A DNA stretch of 64,000 nt. It comes from Riptortus pedestris (lineage: Eukaryota > Arthropoda > Insecta > Hemiptera > Alydidae). The notes under the pieces are model-generated. The model did no database searches. It was not told the DNA's origin and saw only the letters and a program-made list of their open reading frames with translations. Numbering within the stretch: the stretch's first letter is position 1; each line of letters opens with the position of its first letter. The stretch is from NCBI GenBank assembly GCA_019009955.1, contig CM032232.1:143281001-143345000 (forward strand), given 5' to 3'. The position numbers and the translations under genes were made by a program. Shown piece after piece: positions 12,052 through 22,694 of this stretch.

Positions 12052-12542
12052 TGTAAAATTAAACAGAGTTAATCACATATTTAAGAAGTAGGAAGTAGAT
12101 GAAACGTCCTCGACAATACCCGTCCGGGATCTAGACGTGTCGTGACAATTCCCTTTGATGTTCACCGGCTGGATATAAAAGCGGCTCAGCTCGTCCCGAG
12201 AGTTGTTTGTTCTCAGCTCTCTTCAAATAAATAACAGTGCGTTCAGTTCAACTCAAGTGAACAGTGCATTTTAATGCAGTGCGGTAAAGTGTTTTATGTA
12301 AAGAACAGTGTAGTGCCGTGTTTTTGTGAACTTCAGTGATCGTGAGTTATTGGACTGTGCAATAAGAAGAACAGTGAAGATCAGTGTGTACTATGAGTAG
12401 TAGTTAAGAATAATTAACCAAGTGTGTAGTGCATTGTTAAATACATAGTGAAGTGATAAAAACTCTAAAGCTTGTGTGTTTAATTTTGCATCCAAAAGAA
12501 TTATAACAAATATCGTTTGTTATTTTTGTAATAAACGTAACA
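12052..12542 (+). mobile_element. solo LTR (copy 1)
   Basis: It begins TGTAAAATTAAACAG and ends AATAAACGTAACA, with a TATAAAAG promoter box at about 12174 and many short 'cagtgca/gcagtgc' repeats between them. Four more copies or fragments occur in the window. No primer-binding site, polypurine tract or coding region is attached, so it is a solo LTR, probably of the Gypsy or BEL type. I cannot see a clear target-site duplication here. Confidence 0.65.
12174..12181 (+). promoter_or_regulatory. TATA box of the solo LTR
   Basis: TATAAAAG within the LTR. The equivalent positions of the other LTR copies read TATAAAAG (minus strand, about 23090) and TATATAAAG (about 45410). Transcription would be expected about 30 bp downstream. 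Confidence 0.5.
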
Positions 12543-13265
12543 ATATGTTACTTTCAAAAAGAATTATGATAATAATATGCTTGATTTATACCAATAAATA
12601 ATTCTTTTTATTTTGAAAATAACCTACAAGTGAATGGATATTTTGGACGCCACTGAACATGTGACCTTTAAAACAATTATATATAATTCACCAAAAACAT
12701 TACCAGCAGCTGAAAAAAGAAACTACCATGGAGTATGAACACCAGTGTTGTGAATGTCGAAAAAAAAGGTTATACATCATCGGTAATAAATAAAATATTT
12801 ATTTGATTTTATAACACATTTAAATATTATATACAGTTTTTTCATTACAGAAATTTTAATTAATATTTAATTAAGACTTCCTCGAATTACTCCCTCCGCC
12901 CTCGCCACTGCAACCAACAGTAACGCCGTCTACAGGCATTAATATATCGATATAAATTTTCATATTATTGTTACAAATCATAAACCGGAAAATTTAATTA
13001 TGTAATTTCAAGCACAGCATTTAGTATCATCCTAAATGAGTGTTCACATATCAAATAAACATAAAGATGACATCAGAAAAACGTTTATTTAAATGATTTG
13101 AAGAGTATGTGGAAGATCTAGGCATGCAAAGCGACGTTCAATAAGGTAATGAGCGAAGGTAACAACGCAGAATGTCTGACGTTCACAAATACTTATTTCG
13201 TACTGCGTTTAATTTATGTGTGCAATGAGTGGTTCTTTGATGTTCTTAATTGCTTTTTATGGGCC
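12543..13265. other. no recognised feature
   Basis: AT-rich, with no repeat match to the rest of the window and no credible coding frame. Confidence 0.35.
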
Positions 13266-13269
13266 TTTA

Positions 13270-13428
13270 TTATCTGAGGTAATGACAAATAAATTCATCA
13301 GTTATGATTTTACGTCGTTAATTTGGAAATGTTTATCTGATCTATGTCATACTCGATATTTAATGGTTTAATTCGAAACTAAAGATCATACTCGTAATGG
13401 CTGAATTGGGACGAGGAATAAGAGGGAA
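13270..13428 (+). mobile_element. H-family module 2 fragment
   Basis: 'ttatgattttacgtc', 'tgatctatgtcatactcgat', 'taattcgaaactaaagatca' and 'aatggctgaattggga' match module 2 of long H copies. The fragment ends where the minisatellite region begins. Confidence 0.55.
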
Positions 13429-13489
13429 TCCACATATACCTGCACACATACTAGAGTAAGGTCATGTATTACCTTCTGGTATGGTCCTC

Positions 13490-14860
13490 AACAAGGTACT
13501 GTACAATCTTCTGGCATGGTGCTTAAGATGCAACTGTGCAATATTCCTATAGGGTCCTCAGGATACAATTGTGCAAAATTCGTAAAGATTCCACAGGATA
13601 CAATTGTGCAATATTGGGATATGTCCTGAGGAGCACGTGTACAAGATTAGAGTAAAGTTCTCAGAGAACAACTTTGCAACCTTCGAGTACGGTCCGCAGA
13701 ATCCAACTGCACAACGTACCGTTACGATCCTCATCGTGCAACCGTACAACTTCCAAGCAACTTTGCAACCTTCGGGCAAGGTCCTCAGATTCCATGTGCA
13801 ACTTCCAAGCGAGGTCCTTAGGATGCAACCGTGCAATATTGGGATACGGGCCTCAGCGTGCACGTGCACAAAGTTAGAGTTAAGCCCTCAGAGTACAACT
13901 TTGCTACCTTCGGGCAAGGTCCTCAGATTCCATGTGCACAACGTACCTCTACGCTCTCCGGCAAGCAACTGTATAACTTCCAAACAATGTCCTTAGGAAG
14001 CAACCGTACAATATTGGGATACGGCCCTCGACGTGCACAACTTAAGAGTAAAGCCCGCAGAATGCTGCTTTGCAACATTCGGGCACTACCCTCAAAATGC
14101 AACTGCACAACGTACCGCTACTCTCCTCAGTAAGCAAATGTAAAACTTCCAAGCAACGTCCTTAAGAAGCACCTTTGCAATATTGAGAACGGTCCTCAGC
14201 GTGCACTTGTACGATGTTAGAGTAAAGCCCTTCAGAGTTCAACTTTGCAACCTCCGGCCCCTGCCCTAAGAATCCAACTGCACAATGCACCGTTATGGGC
14301 CTCAGCAAGCAAATGTACAACTTTCAAAGAAGGTCCTTAGGGTGCACCTTTGCAATATTGGAATAAGGTTACGAGCATGAAACTGTTCAACCTGCAAGCA
14401 CGCCACTCAGTATGCAAATGTACATTGTTCAAACACTGTCCACAACAAGCATTTGTGGAATATCCGGGTGGGTTCACTAAATGCAACTGTACTTTCATTG
14501 AAACACAGGACACGTGTACGTACGTACAAACACTGCACGTACATGCACTGTACTAACAGCGGGTACGGTTCACACAAGTTTTTCAACCTGCAAGAGACGT
14601 TCTTAACAAACAACTGTGCAACATACAGATAATGTTATCAGCTTCCAACTTTACAACCCAGAGGCACACTCCTCAGCATGCAAATGTACAACAGTTGCTA
14701 CCACACACTGTCCATATCGAGTTGGGTGTTCAGCATGCAACTGCACGGGCCAGTTACACCAACAGTCTGGACAAGAATGGCACTGCAAAACTTTAAAACA
14801 CTTCTTGCTTACAAAACTTGGCCATTTGTCCATGTACAACAGGCTTTGATCAGGAATATA
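13490..14860. repeat. diverged minisatellite, unit about 34 bp
   Basis: 'gtcctcag', '.tgcaactgtgcaa' and a variable 'ttcnnngca' recur about every 34-35 bp for some 1.3 kb, with heavy divergence. Frames open on both strands are a by-product of the repeat. The period and the CCTCAG core recall the arrays at 40445-40990 and 41625-42165. Confidence 0.75.
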
Positions 14861-15079
14861 TACGTTCTCAGAGTGGGCAGGACTAAGCTGGAAGTTGGTT
14901 GGAGAAGTTTGACGAAGGCAGGACAGATAGCGCCACCAGCTGACTAGAGCTGCCCTATCTACATAATAACAATAAGCCACTTACACTAACTTCCCCAAAG
15001 CACAACTTTAACTCATCAAAGTGCAACTTAGTCCTTGGCCAGCCATCTTTAAGTGCTTCTATTTACCTTGTTAGATAGT

Positions 15080-15300
15080 TATCTCAGGTAAGAAAAAAAA
15101 CGCCTCGTTCCTTCACTGTTGTTTATTCGTTGCGACCGAGCGCTTTCACTCCTGTGTAGAGTCACAAGGAATCCTTGGTTCCAGTCACATCTTTGTGAAG
15201 AGCAGGGCACTGATGATGGAGCGTATGCTCTGAAAGCGCTCTGTCGCAAACAATAAACAACAGTGAAAGAACGAGGCGTTTTTTTCTTACCTGAGATAGT
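15080..15300. mobile_element. short foldback element (family G) with about 65-bp inverted arms
   Basis: 'atctcaggtaagaaaaaaaa' plus 'cgcctcgttc' at the left and its inverted copy at 15270-15300 begin arms of about 65 bp that run inwards to 'gagcgctttca'. The interior carries 'gcactgatgatggagcg', a motif shared with the larger foldback at 56756-57747. No coding content, so a non-autonomous foldback or MITE-type repeat. Confidence 0.7.
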
Positions 15301-15529
15301 AACACCTTCATCATCCAGCACCTTAAAAATGGGTTGCTAGATAGTCCTTTTCCATCTCTTTTTTAGCAAAATTCCCTGAAGGGAATGCATTTTTACCATA
15401 AGTTAGTAAGCCTAGACACGACACCTTGAACAATTTTCATTTGGTCCCTTTTTCAAAAGAGAAAAACTATTGGTTCAAATTCTATTTACTGACCAGTATA
15501 AGCTGTTATCCAAGCAAGTAAATGAAAAA

Positions 15530-15632
15530 TATCCGTTACGAAGGGGCTGCGTTAACTAAGCAGATTTCCCATGTGCGCTACGCATTTCTATTTATCTCAA
15601 AACGTAAAAGGTCACTGAGAGCAATATTTGGT
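15530..15632 (-). mobile_element. H-family tail fragment, minus strand
   Basis: 'atccgttacgaaggggctgc' with the inverse subterminal motif CAGATTTCCCA. The copy stops after about 100 bp and the next H head begins at once. Confidence 0.6.
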
Positions 15633-15633
15633 T

Positions 15634-16401
15634 ATAGCAGATTTCATTTAAGGGAAATCAGCTATTGAGGTTGTACTCATGACGCAACTTTCGAACTTTT
15701 TCTTCAAATGTGCATCGATCCCTACCTAGGAAATGACGAAAATGAGGTACGTTCAAAAGGACCAGGGGAGGGGGGGGGGTTTAGAGGGGAGAATTTTGAA
15801 AATTCGAAATATCTCCGTTACTATAAGTGGGATCGAAAAAGTGTGTATAATCAATCTTATTGAAAATTAAATGCACTAATAAATAATGTTATATACATTT
15901 ATTCTCTATCTTGAATATTAACCGAGATATTTGCATTTTTCATTTTTCAGCCTTCAATAAACCCTCACTTTTACTAGTGTTACATAAAAAATGGTCTGTT
16001 ATATAATAAAAGATATTAATTGAAGCCTAAATACCAAATATTGTTTTCATTGAACTTTTACTTTGTGAGATATATGCAAATACGTCCTGTTGACCCCCCC
16101 CCCACCTTCTTTTGTTTTTTGGATTACTAAAATTTGAGTGAATGAGATAAAACTGATTCTGATTCATTACAAATTATACCACTAGCTTTAGTAAATTGTT
16201 TTCAATATAATTAATATGTTATATTCAGATATATTTCATTAATTGTTTGCTACGTGGTTGGCTTGCCTGTTTGTTTACAATTCAGCCTTGTATTGTACAT
16301 TTACTGAGCATTCATGGTTGTGTTACCTGTATGTATATTTATCTATTGTAAACCTTCGCGTGGGAAATCTGCTTAGTTTACGCAGCCCCTGCGTGACGGA
16401 C
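15634..16401 (+). mobile_element. H-family copy without the (AT)n core
   Basis: The head palindrome is slightly altered (CATTTAAGGG). The head runs to 'gaggtacgttcaaaa' and jumps directly to 'ggaccagggg', so the microsatellite and the start of the module are deleted. The long-type module 1 and an intact tail with hairpin and GACGGAC follow. Confidence 0.8.
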
Positions 16402-16407
16402 TTTTTT

Positions 16408-16860
16408 TAGGCTTCAAATATAGGACTTCATGATATAGCAGTTTATTGTTAATATGGCACTAATAAGAGGGTGAGTTCACTGAAGGCCGAAAACAATAAA
16501 ATGCAAATATCTCGGTTAATAATCAAGATAATGAAAATACTTACATAACAACATTTATAGAACAATACATTTTCAATAAGAATGATTCTATACAATTTTT
16601 CGATTCGAGGCATAACAACGGAGATATTAAGACTTTTCGAAATCCCTTCCTTTTAAATAACCTCCCCCTCCCACAGGTAGGATTTCAGCCATTAAAGAAC
16701 TTGATCTTTCTTTTTACATAAAACTATTAAATATCGAGTTTGGTAACGATCAAACCAAAATCGGTAACGGACAAATCGAGGATCGATGGACATTTGAAGA
16801 AAATTTTCGAAAATCGCGTCATGAATACAACCTTCCCTTTAGGGAAATCTTCTATTAAAA
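16408..16860 (-). mobile_element. H-family copy, minus strand, tail missing and no (AT)n
   Basis: Inverted module 1 ('aaatgcaaatatctcggtta', 'gatttcagccattaaag') passes via 'acggacaaatc' directly into the inverted head ('aggatcgatggacatttgaa', 'ccctttagggaaatct'). It lies tail to tail with the previous copy. Confidence 0.75.
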
Positions 16861-17254
16861 CACAGAGTCAGTTTTTAAGGTAAGTAATAAGAGTCGTAAC
16901 TGTGCTTATAAACGAATATATTTACTCCATTCTTTTAGCAGATTTCCCCGAAGGGACATCGGCTACAGATGTAATAATGACGCGGTTTTCAAAAAACATT
17001 CACAAATGTCCATCAGTACGGTATAGAAGATAAAGAAAAATTTAGGTTTGTTCAAAACTTTGTGTGTGTGTGTGTGTCCGTATATATATAAAACACACAG
17101 TAGATTTATGCACTGGTCATTTAATATTTAACGTTATTTTTGAGCCATAATATCAGAAAATAAATATATTTCTTCAGATAGCCACTTATTATATCCCCGA
17201 CACTTTTCTTGTGTCAGAACTCTTTTTCAATTTTATAATTTTAATCTTATAAAA

Positions 17255-17710
17255 AATGGGACGAAAGATGGACAAAAACTACTAAAGGACGACAATTACA
17301 TAAGTACATACCAACTGTATACCAGAGACAAAAAATAACACTTAGCAATTCTAAACAAATACAATTTATATCAGGACACCCACCCTGGCTAGAAAAGGGT
17401 GGTAACCTGTAGATAAGTTACAAAAAGTAGACGCTAAAAAATAATAATAATAATAATATATCAGGACATGGACCTACGAAGAGTTACTTGTAAACTAACA
17501 AACACAAATACATGTAAATGTGACAATGAGACTGAACAGACATATGACCACCTCTTATATGACTGTACATTACTTGACGGACCAAGAACAAAACTCATCA
17601 AGTATATTACTTTACAAAACGGAACTTGGCCGACGGACAAACCGAAACTTTTACTCAAATTCAACAAGGGATTTAATGCATTTATTCAAGATTTGGACAC
17701 CATTTTGTAG
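17255..17710 (+). pseudogene. LINE ORF2 C-terminus, interrupted by a SINE
   Basis: Before the SINE the frame reads ERWTKTTKGRQLHKYIPTVY and KQIQFISGH. After it, with one frame slip, come LTNTNTCKCDNETEQTYDHL, LYDCTLL and FNKGFNAFIQDLDTIL, then a stop at 17708. The block ERW...TKGR...IP, then ISGHG, then CxC...ETxxxxHLLYDC is typical of the region after the reverse transcriptase in Jockey/R1-clade LINEs. The zinc-knuckle residues Cys, Cys, His and Cys are all present here, unlike the copy at 9151-9420. Confidence 0.72.
17379..17456 (+). mobile_element. 5'-truncated SINE with 12-bp target-site duplication
   Basis: The body 'cccaccctggctagaa', 'aacctgtagataa' and 'agtagacgctaaaa' corresponds to the 3' half of the SINE at 61257-61471, and ends in an (AAT)n tail. 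The perfect 12-bp repeat TATATCAGGACA lies at 17367-17378 and 17457-17468. The tail differs from the poly(A) of the host LINE, suggesting a different LINE moved it. Confidence 0.87.
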
Positions 17711-18520
17711 ATATACACCTATTGTTGTACACATATGTAATGTTTACATATGTTTTATTTTATTTCTTTTTTTTTTACTTTTTTTTGTTTTTATTTAATT
17801 AATTTATTGTTCTATAATGTTTACAATTATTATATAAGAAATATTATAATGTAATGCTGAAATGTGTGTAGTATCCAATGGATGGAGCACACAACATTTA
17901 AATAAATTCCCACGTTAGAGGGATTCTCTGCGTGGAAAACAGGAAAAAAAAAAACTCTTTTTCAAGGGGTTATTTAGCCATTACTAAAAGTTAAAAATAA
18001 TCCTTATATTATACTATATGAAATATGTTATATAATACAGGCGTCTTTAAAGCTATAATTGGCTGAAAACTTCTTAGCACGTCTTTAAATCATTCAAGTT
18101 TCCTCTCAGCTTTGAAGACGACTGTATTATATAATATATTTACGTAGCCGAACGTTAAAAAAAATAATTATGTCCCTTCATGGTTAAATTTGGGCCTTGA
18201 GGTGGGGAAAGGTTTAGATGGAATGTGAATTTAAATTTCATATATCTCTGTTATTTTGGACCAGATAAAGAAATTGTATGTAATGAATCTTGTTGGAAAT
18301 TTAGCTTTCTAAAAATGTTATTCTACACTCATTTTATTCTAATTCCAATAATGTCAAACAATTTTTTTTTTATGGATGTTGGGAAATTGATTTGGGGAAA
18401 ACCTGCTTGGTTAACGCACCATTTGCCTTCACCTCACTGTCTCTTGACTTGCGAAATCAATTTACAACGTTCGGGGATCTGCTTATGTTTATTAATTAAC
18501 GTTTAGGGCAACTGTTCGAC

Positions 18521-18856
18521 TATAAAATATTCTGCTCACTCTAAGGGAGTTAATTGGGAAGGAGGATTTCGGACTACATTAAACTGCTTTGTGTAAAATG
18601 TTGATGTCTTCGGCTTGAATGTGTTTGCGAGATTTATAGGGCTCTGAGTCGGTTAGGATTAGCATCTGTAACGAACTCTCTCTGCCGGCAAAGAGGATCA
18701 AATATGCTTCAATTCCACTCCTCTGATACAAGCACGAATCCATCAGATGTCTACGGTCATACATTTTACATCAGATAGTAAATAATAAATAACGTTGCTC
18801 TGGTCACCAACACGACTTCTTTCTAATCTAATTGTAATAAAAATTCCGTAAAAAGG
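18521..18856. other. no certain feature
   Basis: The minus strand of 18579-18764 reads GIEAYLILFAGRESS...LTDSEP, faintly like a LINE RNase H region, but the match is too weak to call. Confidence 0.3.
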
Positions 18857-18930
18857 TCCGTCACACAGTTGCTCTGTTAACAATGCATATTTCCCACATG
18901 CGATACGTTTGCATTTATCTCAAAACGCAA
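18857..18930 (-). mobile_element. H-family tail fragment, minus strand
   Basis: GTCCGTCACACAGTTGCTC, then 'catatttcccacatgcgata', breaking off at an A run. Confidence 0.55.
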
Positions 18931-18954
18931 AAAAAAAAAAAAAAAAAGATAGAA

Positions 18955-19066
18955 AAATATCTAATAAGGATCAATAAAACGTCCTTGTCCTCTACTATTG
19001 TTTTTAATTTTACGCAAAGTGATCTTTCGGAATCAGCGCTCCATCGACAGTGCCTGCTGACAAACA
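18955..19066. repeat. family G foldback arm fragment
   Basis: 'aataaggatcaataaaacgt', 'gtcctctactattgttttt', 'cggaatcagcgctccatcga' and 'cagtgcctgctgacaaac' match the left arm of the foldback at 56756-57747. Confidence 0.65.
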
Positions 19067-19070
19067 AAAA

Positions 19071-19502
19071 GTCCGTCACGCAGGGGCTGCGTAAACTAAG
19101 CAGATTTCCCAGGTGAAGTTCTACAATAGAGACATCTCCATACGAGGGCCGAATCGTTGCGGCAAAGGGCCGAACTAGCTGTTGGCGGGACACAGTTATC
19201 CCTTATCGGCCCACATTTAATAAAATGCAAATATCTCGGATAATATTCAAGATAGAGAATAAATGTATAGAACAATATTTATAGTAAATTTAATTTGCAA
19301 TAAGATTGGTTCTATACAATATTTTGATCCGACGTATGGTAACGGAGATATTTCGAATTTTCGAAAATCCTCCCTCTAAACCCCCCTCCCACTGGTCCGA
19401 TTTCAGCCATTAACGAACTTGATTTGTCTTTTTGCATAAAACCTTTAAATATCGAGTTTGGTAACGATCAAACAAAAATTACGACCGCTAGAGCGTTAAC
19501 AG

Positions 19503-19580
<78 letters not shown>

Positions 19581-19699
19581 GAACGGACCTCATTTTCGTC
19601 ATGCCCTGGGAAGGATCGATGGACATTTAAAGAAAATTGTCAAAAATTCCGTCATGTGTACAACCTCAATAGCTGATTTCCCTTAAGGGAAATCTGCTA
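19071..19699 (-). mobile_element. H-family copy, minus strand, complete short subfamily
   Basis: Inverted tail with hairpin (GTCCGTCACGCAGGGGCTGC), single module, (AT)n of about 66 bp at 19507-19574, then the head with the perfect palindrome GATTTCCCTTAAGGGAAATC at 19674-19693. The flanks are A/T rich on both sides with no target-site duplication, as expected for HINEs. Confidence 0.88.
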
Positions 19700-19912
19700 A
19701 AATAAAGAATACAAAAATTAAAACAAAGATAAATTCAGGATAAAAACAATAGAAAACTTAAAAAATAGTCAACTAATGAAATTAAAAACCTGATTATAGC
19801 TGTGTAGTCTGGACAACAACCGCCGGGCGACTGAACGACTGTCCCCGTAAAGACGACAGGGCCCCGTTACTAACATGTCGAAGCCTAGCCGCCTCTCCTT
19901 TTTTATTAATAT
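19700..19912. repeat. family G foldback fragment (central part)
   Basis: 'acaatagaaaactta', 'agtcaactaatgaaattaaa', 'accgccgggcgactgaacga' and 'catgtcgaagcctagccgcc' match the middle of 56756-57747. Together with 18955-19066 it flanks the complete H copy at 19071-19699, so H probably inserted into a foldback element and both parts have decayed. Confidence 0.65.
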
Positions 19913-19929
19913 TTCCAGAGAAAAATATC

Positions 19930-20335
19930 TGTTATTTAGGCTTTAAATAATGTGTTGTATAATATAACAGTTTATTGTTAATATAACATGACTAGGAGTG
20001 GGGGTTTACTGTAGGCCGAAAACTAAAAAAATGTAAATGGTTATTAATCAAGATGGAGAAAAATTGAACAAACCAACATTTATAGAACATTACATTTACA
20101 TTAAGATTGGTTCTACACTATTGTTCGATCAGAGACAAAATAGCGGAGATATTAAGAATTTTCGAATTTTTTCCACTCTAAACCCCCCTCCCACTACTCG
20201 CCAATAATAATAATAGCCATTAACGAACTTAATATTTCTTTTTATATAAAACGATTAAATATCGAGTTTGGTAACGATTAAACCAAAATTGCGACCGCTA
20301 GAGCGCTAAAACACAAATATATATAATAGCGGACC
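19930..20335 (-). mobile_element. H-family copy, minus strand: body (head at 20962-21072)
   Basis: The long-type module 1 runs inverted ('gggggtttactgtaggccga', 'aaatatcgagtttggtaacg') to the (AT)n border 'acacaaatatatataata'. The tail is not seen. Family E and a perfect hairpin occupy the core. Confidence 0.7.
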
Positions 20336-20902
20336 CGACAGACGTTGTCCTGCATGATATTTCAAGCAATTAGGACATTAAATTTAATAATATTACATTT
20401 AAAACAAAAGCTACTTTCAATAACACAAAAAACAACTTTTGTTATGTGCACGTTTGCCTAAAAACAAACAGAAAAGGAGCTATCGCAAATTTTTTTATTC
20501 TGGCCTCCCTTTTAACCCCCACTCCCGTTCGAACCTAAAAAATGTAATATAGCTTATTATTATCATGGGAGAATTAATGCTAATTTATATATAGAGTTTT
20601 GGTAAGTCGTTCGTGCCCAATAAAAATGTTGGCTCCCACTTTAACTTTTTTATTGTATATCCCGTTTATACTTTGTTATACGACAAAAGTTACTATAAAT
20701 AACAAAATAAACAACTTTTATCCCGTGTATAGTTGCCGAAAAACCAATAGTAAACGAAATATCGCTATTTTTAATTTTAGGCCTCCCTTACAACCCCCAC
20801 TTCTGCTCCATCTGCCGGCTGATTTGTGAATCTAAACCATCCAGAGCGTCACCTAAATGCATACAAACTATTCATTCAAATAGGTCCAGCCGTTTAGGAG
20901 GA
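20336..20902 (+). repeat. family E repeat inside an H (AT)n core
   Basis: Two internal repeats share 'acaacttttgttatgtgca' or 'acaacttttatcccgtgta', 'accaatagtaaacgaaatat' and 'ggcctcccttacaacccc'. The end 'aggtccagccgtttaggag' before an AT run resembles 3' termini of some LINE-derived repeats, but no coding remnant supports a class. Related pieces occur at 48960-49140, 49411-49575 and 49700-49850. Confidence 0.5.
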
Positions 20903-20961
20903 TATATATACAATTCTACTGTACGTGTGTATGTCACACGTACAGTAGAATTGTATATATA
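20903..20961. repeat. perfect 27-bp hairpin (59-bp palindrome)
   Basis: Positions 20903-20929 pair without mismatch with 20935-20961 around the 5-base loop TATGT; the stem core is ATTCTACTGTACGTGTG. It sits exactly at the junction of family E and the H head. Confidence 0.95.
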
Positions 20962-21072
20962 AAGATAAATTTTGAACGGACCTCATGTTCGCTTATCTCC
21001 TGGATAGGATCGATGGACATTTGAAAAAATCAATCCCGTCATGAGTAAAACCTCAAAGGAAATCTGCTAAAA
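20962..21072 (-). mobile_element. H-family head, minus strand (other half of 19930-20335)
   Basis: 'ttttgaacggacctcatgtt', 'aggatcgatggacatttgaa', 'catgagtaaaacctcaa' and GGAAATCTGCTA. Half of the head palindrome has been lost. Confidence 0.7.
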
Positions 21073-21224
21073 TTAAAATCTCCATACATGTTTGACGTGA
21101 ATATAATTCATGATTTGCGTAAGCACAAATATAATAAAACTATTGTGTTATATTTTTTTATTCCAGTTCTGTTTTGAGTTGCGTTCCTATTTCTTTCCCA
21201 TTTCTGTTTTGATTTCATCTCTGT

Positions 21225-21400
21225 TTTTCGTGTTTTCTCTCTGTGTTTTGATCCTTTTATGTTTTGTAATCCTTTTATGTTTTGTGTTCCTTTTGTGTTC
21301 TGTGTTCCTTTTCTGGTTTGTGTTCCTTTTGCGTTTTGTGTTCCTTATCTGTTTTGTTTTCTTTTTGTGCTTTGTGTTCCATTTCTGTTTTGTTTAATTT
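21225..21400 (+). repeat. 18-bp period minisatellite (TTTTGTGTTCC type)
   Basis: 'tgttttgtgttccttt' variants recur about every 18 bp. Because 18 is a multiple of three, the array reads as an open frame of F, V, L and C residues. This is compositional and not a gene. Confidence 0.75.
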
Positions 21401-21949
21401 TGTTAATTTTTTTTGTTTGTATTGTTTTGTTTTTTTAAGTTACATTCCTTTAGTTTAGAGCAACATCGCCGAAGCTGCGAAGCTCCAATAAATAATACAA
21501 CTCTGCCAGGAAATAATATATTTACATTTGCATAGGAATGAATGTTTAATTTGATTTTAATAAAAGATATTACTCGCTCAGAGCTACAAGAGGAATACTC
21601 ACAAACTCTGGTTTCGCTTCCAGCTAGTGTGTTTGGCGTTCGGCGATCCCAAATGGGTTTTGTGTTTGTAGACGGGCCCGAGTAAAATGAGCAGTGAGTT
21701 ATGAATTCAGCGGTCTGTTTGTCTTTCTCCGTGTTTGCCGTGGGACATGAAAAAACCTGATGTGGACACCAGATGACTGCTCTGTGTGCCCATTAAATTA
21801 AATATACAAAACGGTTTTGCAGTGCTTCATTTTAAATTGATTCACATGAAAATGATCTATCTTCTGAAGCGTGAGGTCAAAAATTCGAATCAACATTTCA
21901 AAAATTCTCGACATGCTCCATATCGAAAAACTGCACATAGCTAAAATAT
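21401..21949. other. no recognised feature
   Basis: No repeat match and no credible coding frame. Confidence 0.3.
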
Positions 21950-21982
21950 AAGCAGATTTCCCTTAAGCTTAAATTTGCTATG
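21950..21982 (+). mobile_element. isolated H head palindrome scrap
   Basis: AGCAGATTTCCCTTAAGCTT followed by AAATTTGCT: the head palindrome alone, without the rest of the head. Confidence 0.45.
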
Positions 21983-22049
21983 AAAGACGGCAAGGGAAAA
22001 ACTTCAAAAATCTTCTATGGATAATTTCACTGCTATTGACTTCGAAAAA

Positions 22050-22694
22050 GTCCGTCAGGCAGGGGAAAGCATCTGAAATGAAAAAAAAACAGTTCTGCCA
22101 ACTTCTTACGGGGAAGAAAAACAATTTCTGTTAAATATCTGAACGTAACTTATTAATTTGATTAAAAACTATTTACTGTATCTAGTACTGTAATTTATAA
22201 TGAATCAAAATAATTTCTATCTTAATCAATCAAAATTAAGTAGTCAAAAAACTTAACCAGAACATATTTGCATTTATCTCGTATAATAAATGTCCCTTGA
22301 AAACAATATTTGGTATTTATTTTTCGAATGATGTGGTTTATCACATAACCAAGAATTGTTTATGTAACATTAGTAGAAGTCTGGGTTTGCTGAAGGCTGA
22401 AAAGTGAAAAATGCAAATATCTCAGTTAATATTTAAGATAGGGAATACGTGTATTTAACAATATTTATAGACTAATTTGCTATAAGGTTCATTCCTTACA
22501 AGTTTTCAATTCGCCGCATAGGAACGGAGATATTTCGAATTTTTGAAATATTCGCCCTCTAAACCCCCCTTCCACTTGTCCGATTTCAGAGGTTAACGAA
22601 CTTGATCTTTCTTTTTAAATAAAACAACTAAATATCGAGTTTGGTAACGAATAACCAAAATTTGCGACCGCGGTAACAGACTATATATATATAT
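22050..22694 (-). mobile_element. H-family copy, minus strand: tail and body (head at 25298-25435)
   Basis: Inverted tail GTCCGTCAGGCAGGGG with a damaged hairpin, long-type module 1, and 'gcggtaacagactatatata' at the (AT)n border. The core is opened by a solo LTR and a pogo-like element, 2.6 kb in all. Confidence 0.75.

Larger units (their letters stand above)
17231..17952 (+). mobile_element. 5'-truncated LINE with 13-bp target-site duplication
   Basis: The direct repeat AACTCTTTTTCAA lies at 17218-17230 and 17953-17965, and the insert ends in a run of A. The paralogous empty site is 'cactccttctcaagg' near 10281. The insert holds an ORF2 C-terminal remnant and a 3' UTR of about 240 bp. It carries a SINE at 17379-17456, so the SINE is younger than the LINE. 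Confidence 0.88.
17091..18159 (+). repeat. family C repeat split by a LINE insertion
   Basis: Family C sequence before 17231 and after 17952 joins into the same order as the uninterrupted copy at 10151-10430 ('gacac...gaactctttttcaa' + 'ggggttatttagccatta'). Confidence 0.7.
16938..18520 (+). mobile_element. H-family copy interrupted by family C and a LINE
   Basis: Head 16938-17055, (GT)n and a short (AT) run to 17090, family C 17091-18159, then a diverged module 2 and a degraded tail ('ggggaaaacctgcttggtta') to about 18440-18520. The arrangement head, microsatellite, family C, module matches 9973-11182. Confidence 0.6.

Noticed and set aside
13558..14980. Several 60-130-residue frames on both strands
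   Set aside because: They overlap each other across the 34-bp minisatellite and have no family signature; openness on both strands follows from the repeat composition.
18579..18764. Minus-strand frame considered as LINE RNase H (AYLILFAGRESS...LTDSEP)
   Set aside because: Only a loose resemblance to the 'AE..AILLA...SDSQ' pattern; key residues do not line up and no neighbouring LINE domain is present.
21110..21397. Hydrophobic 95-residue frame considered as a membrane protein
   Set aside because: Most of it is the 18-bp T-rich minisatellite read in frame.
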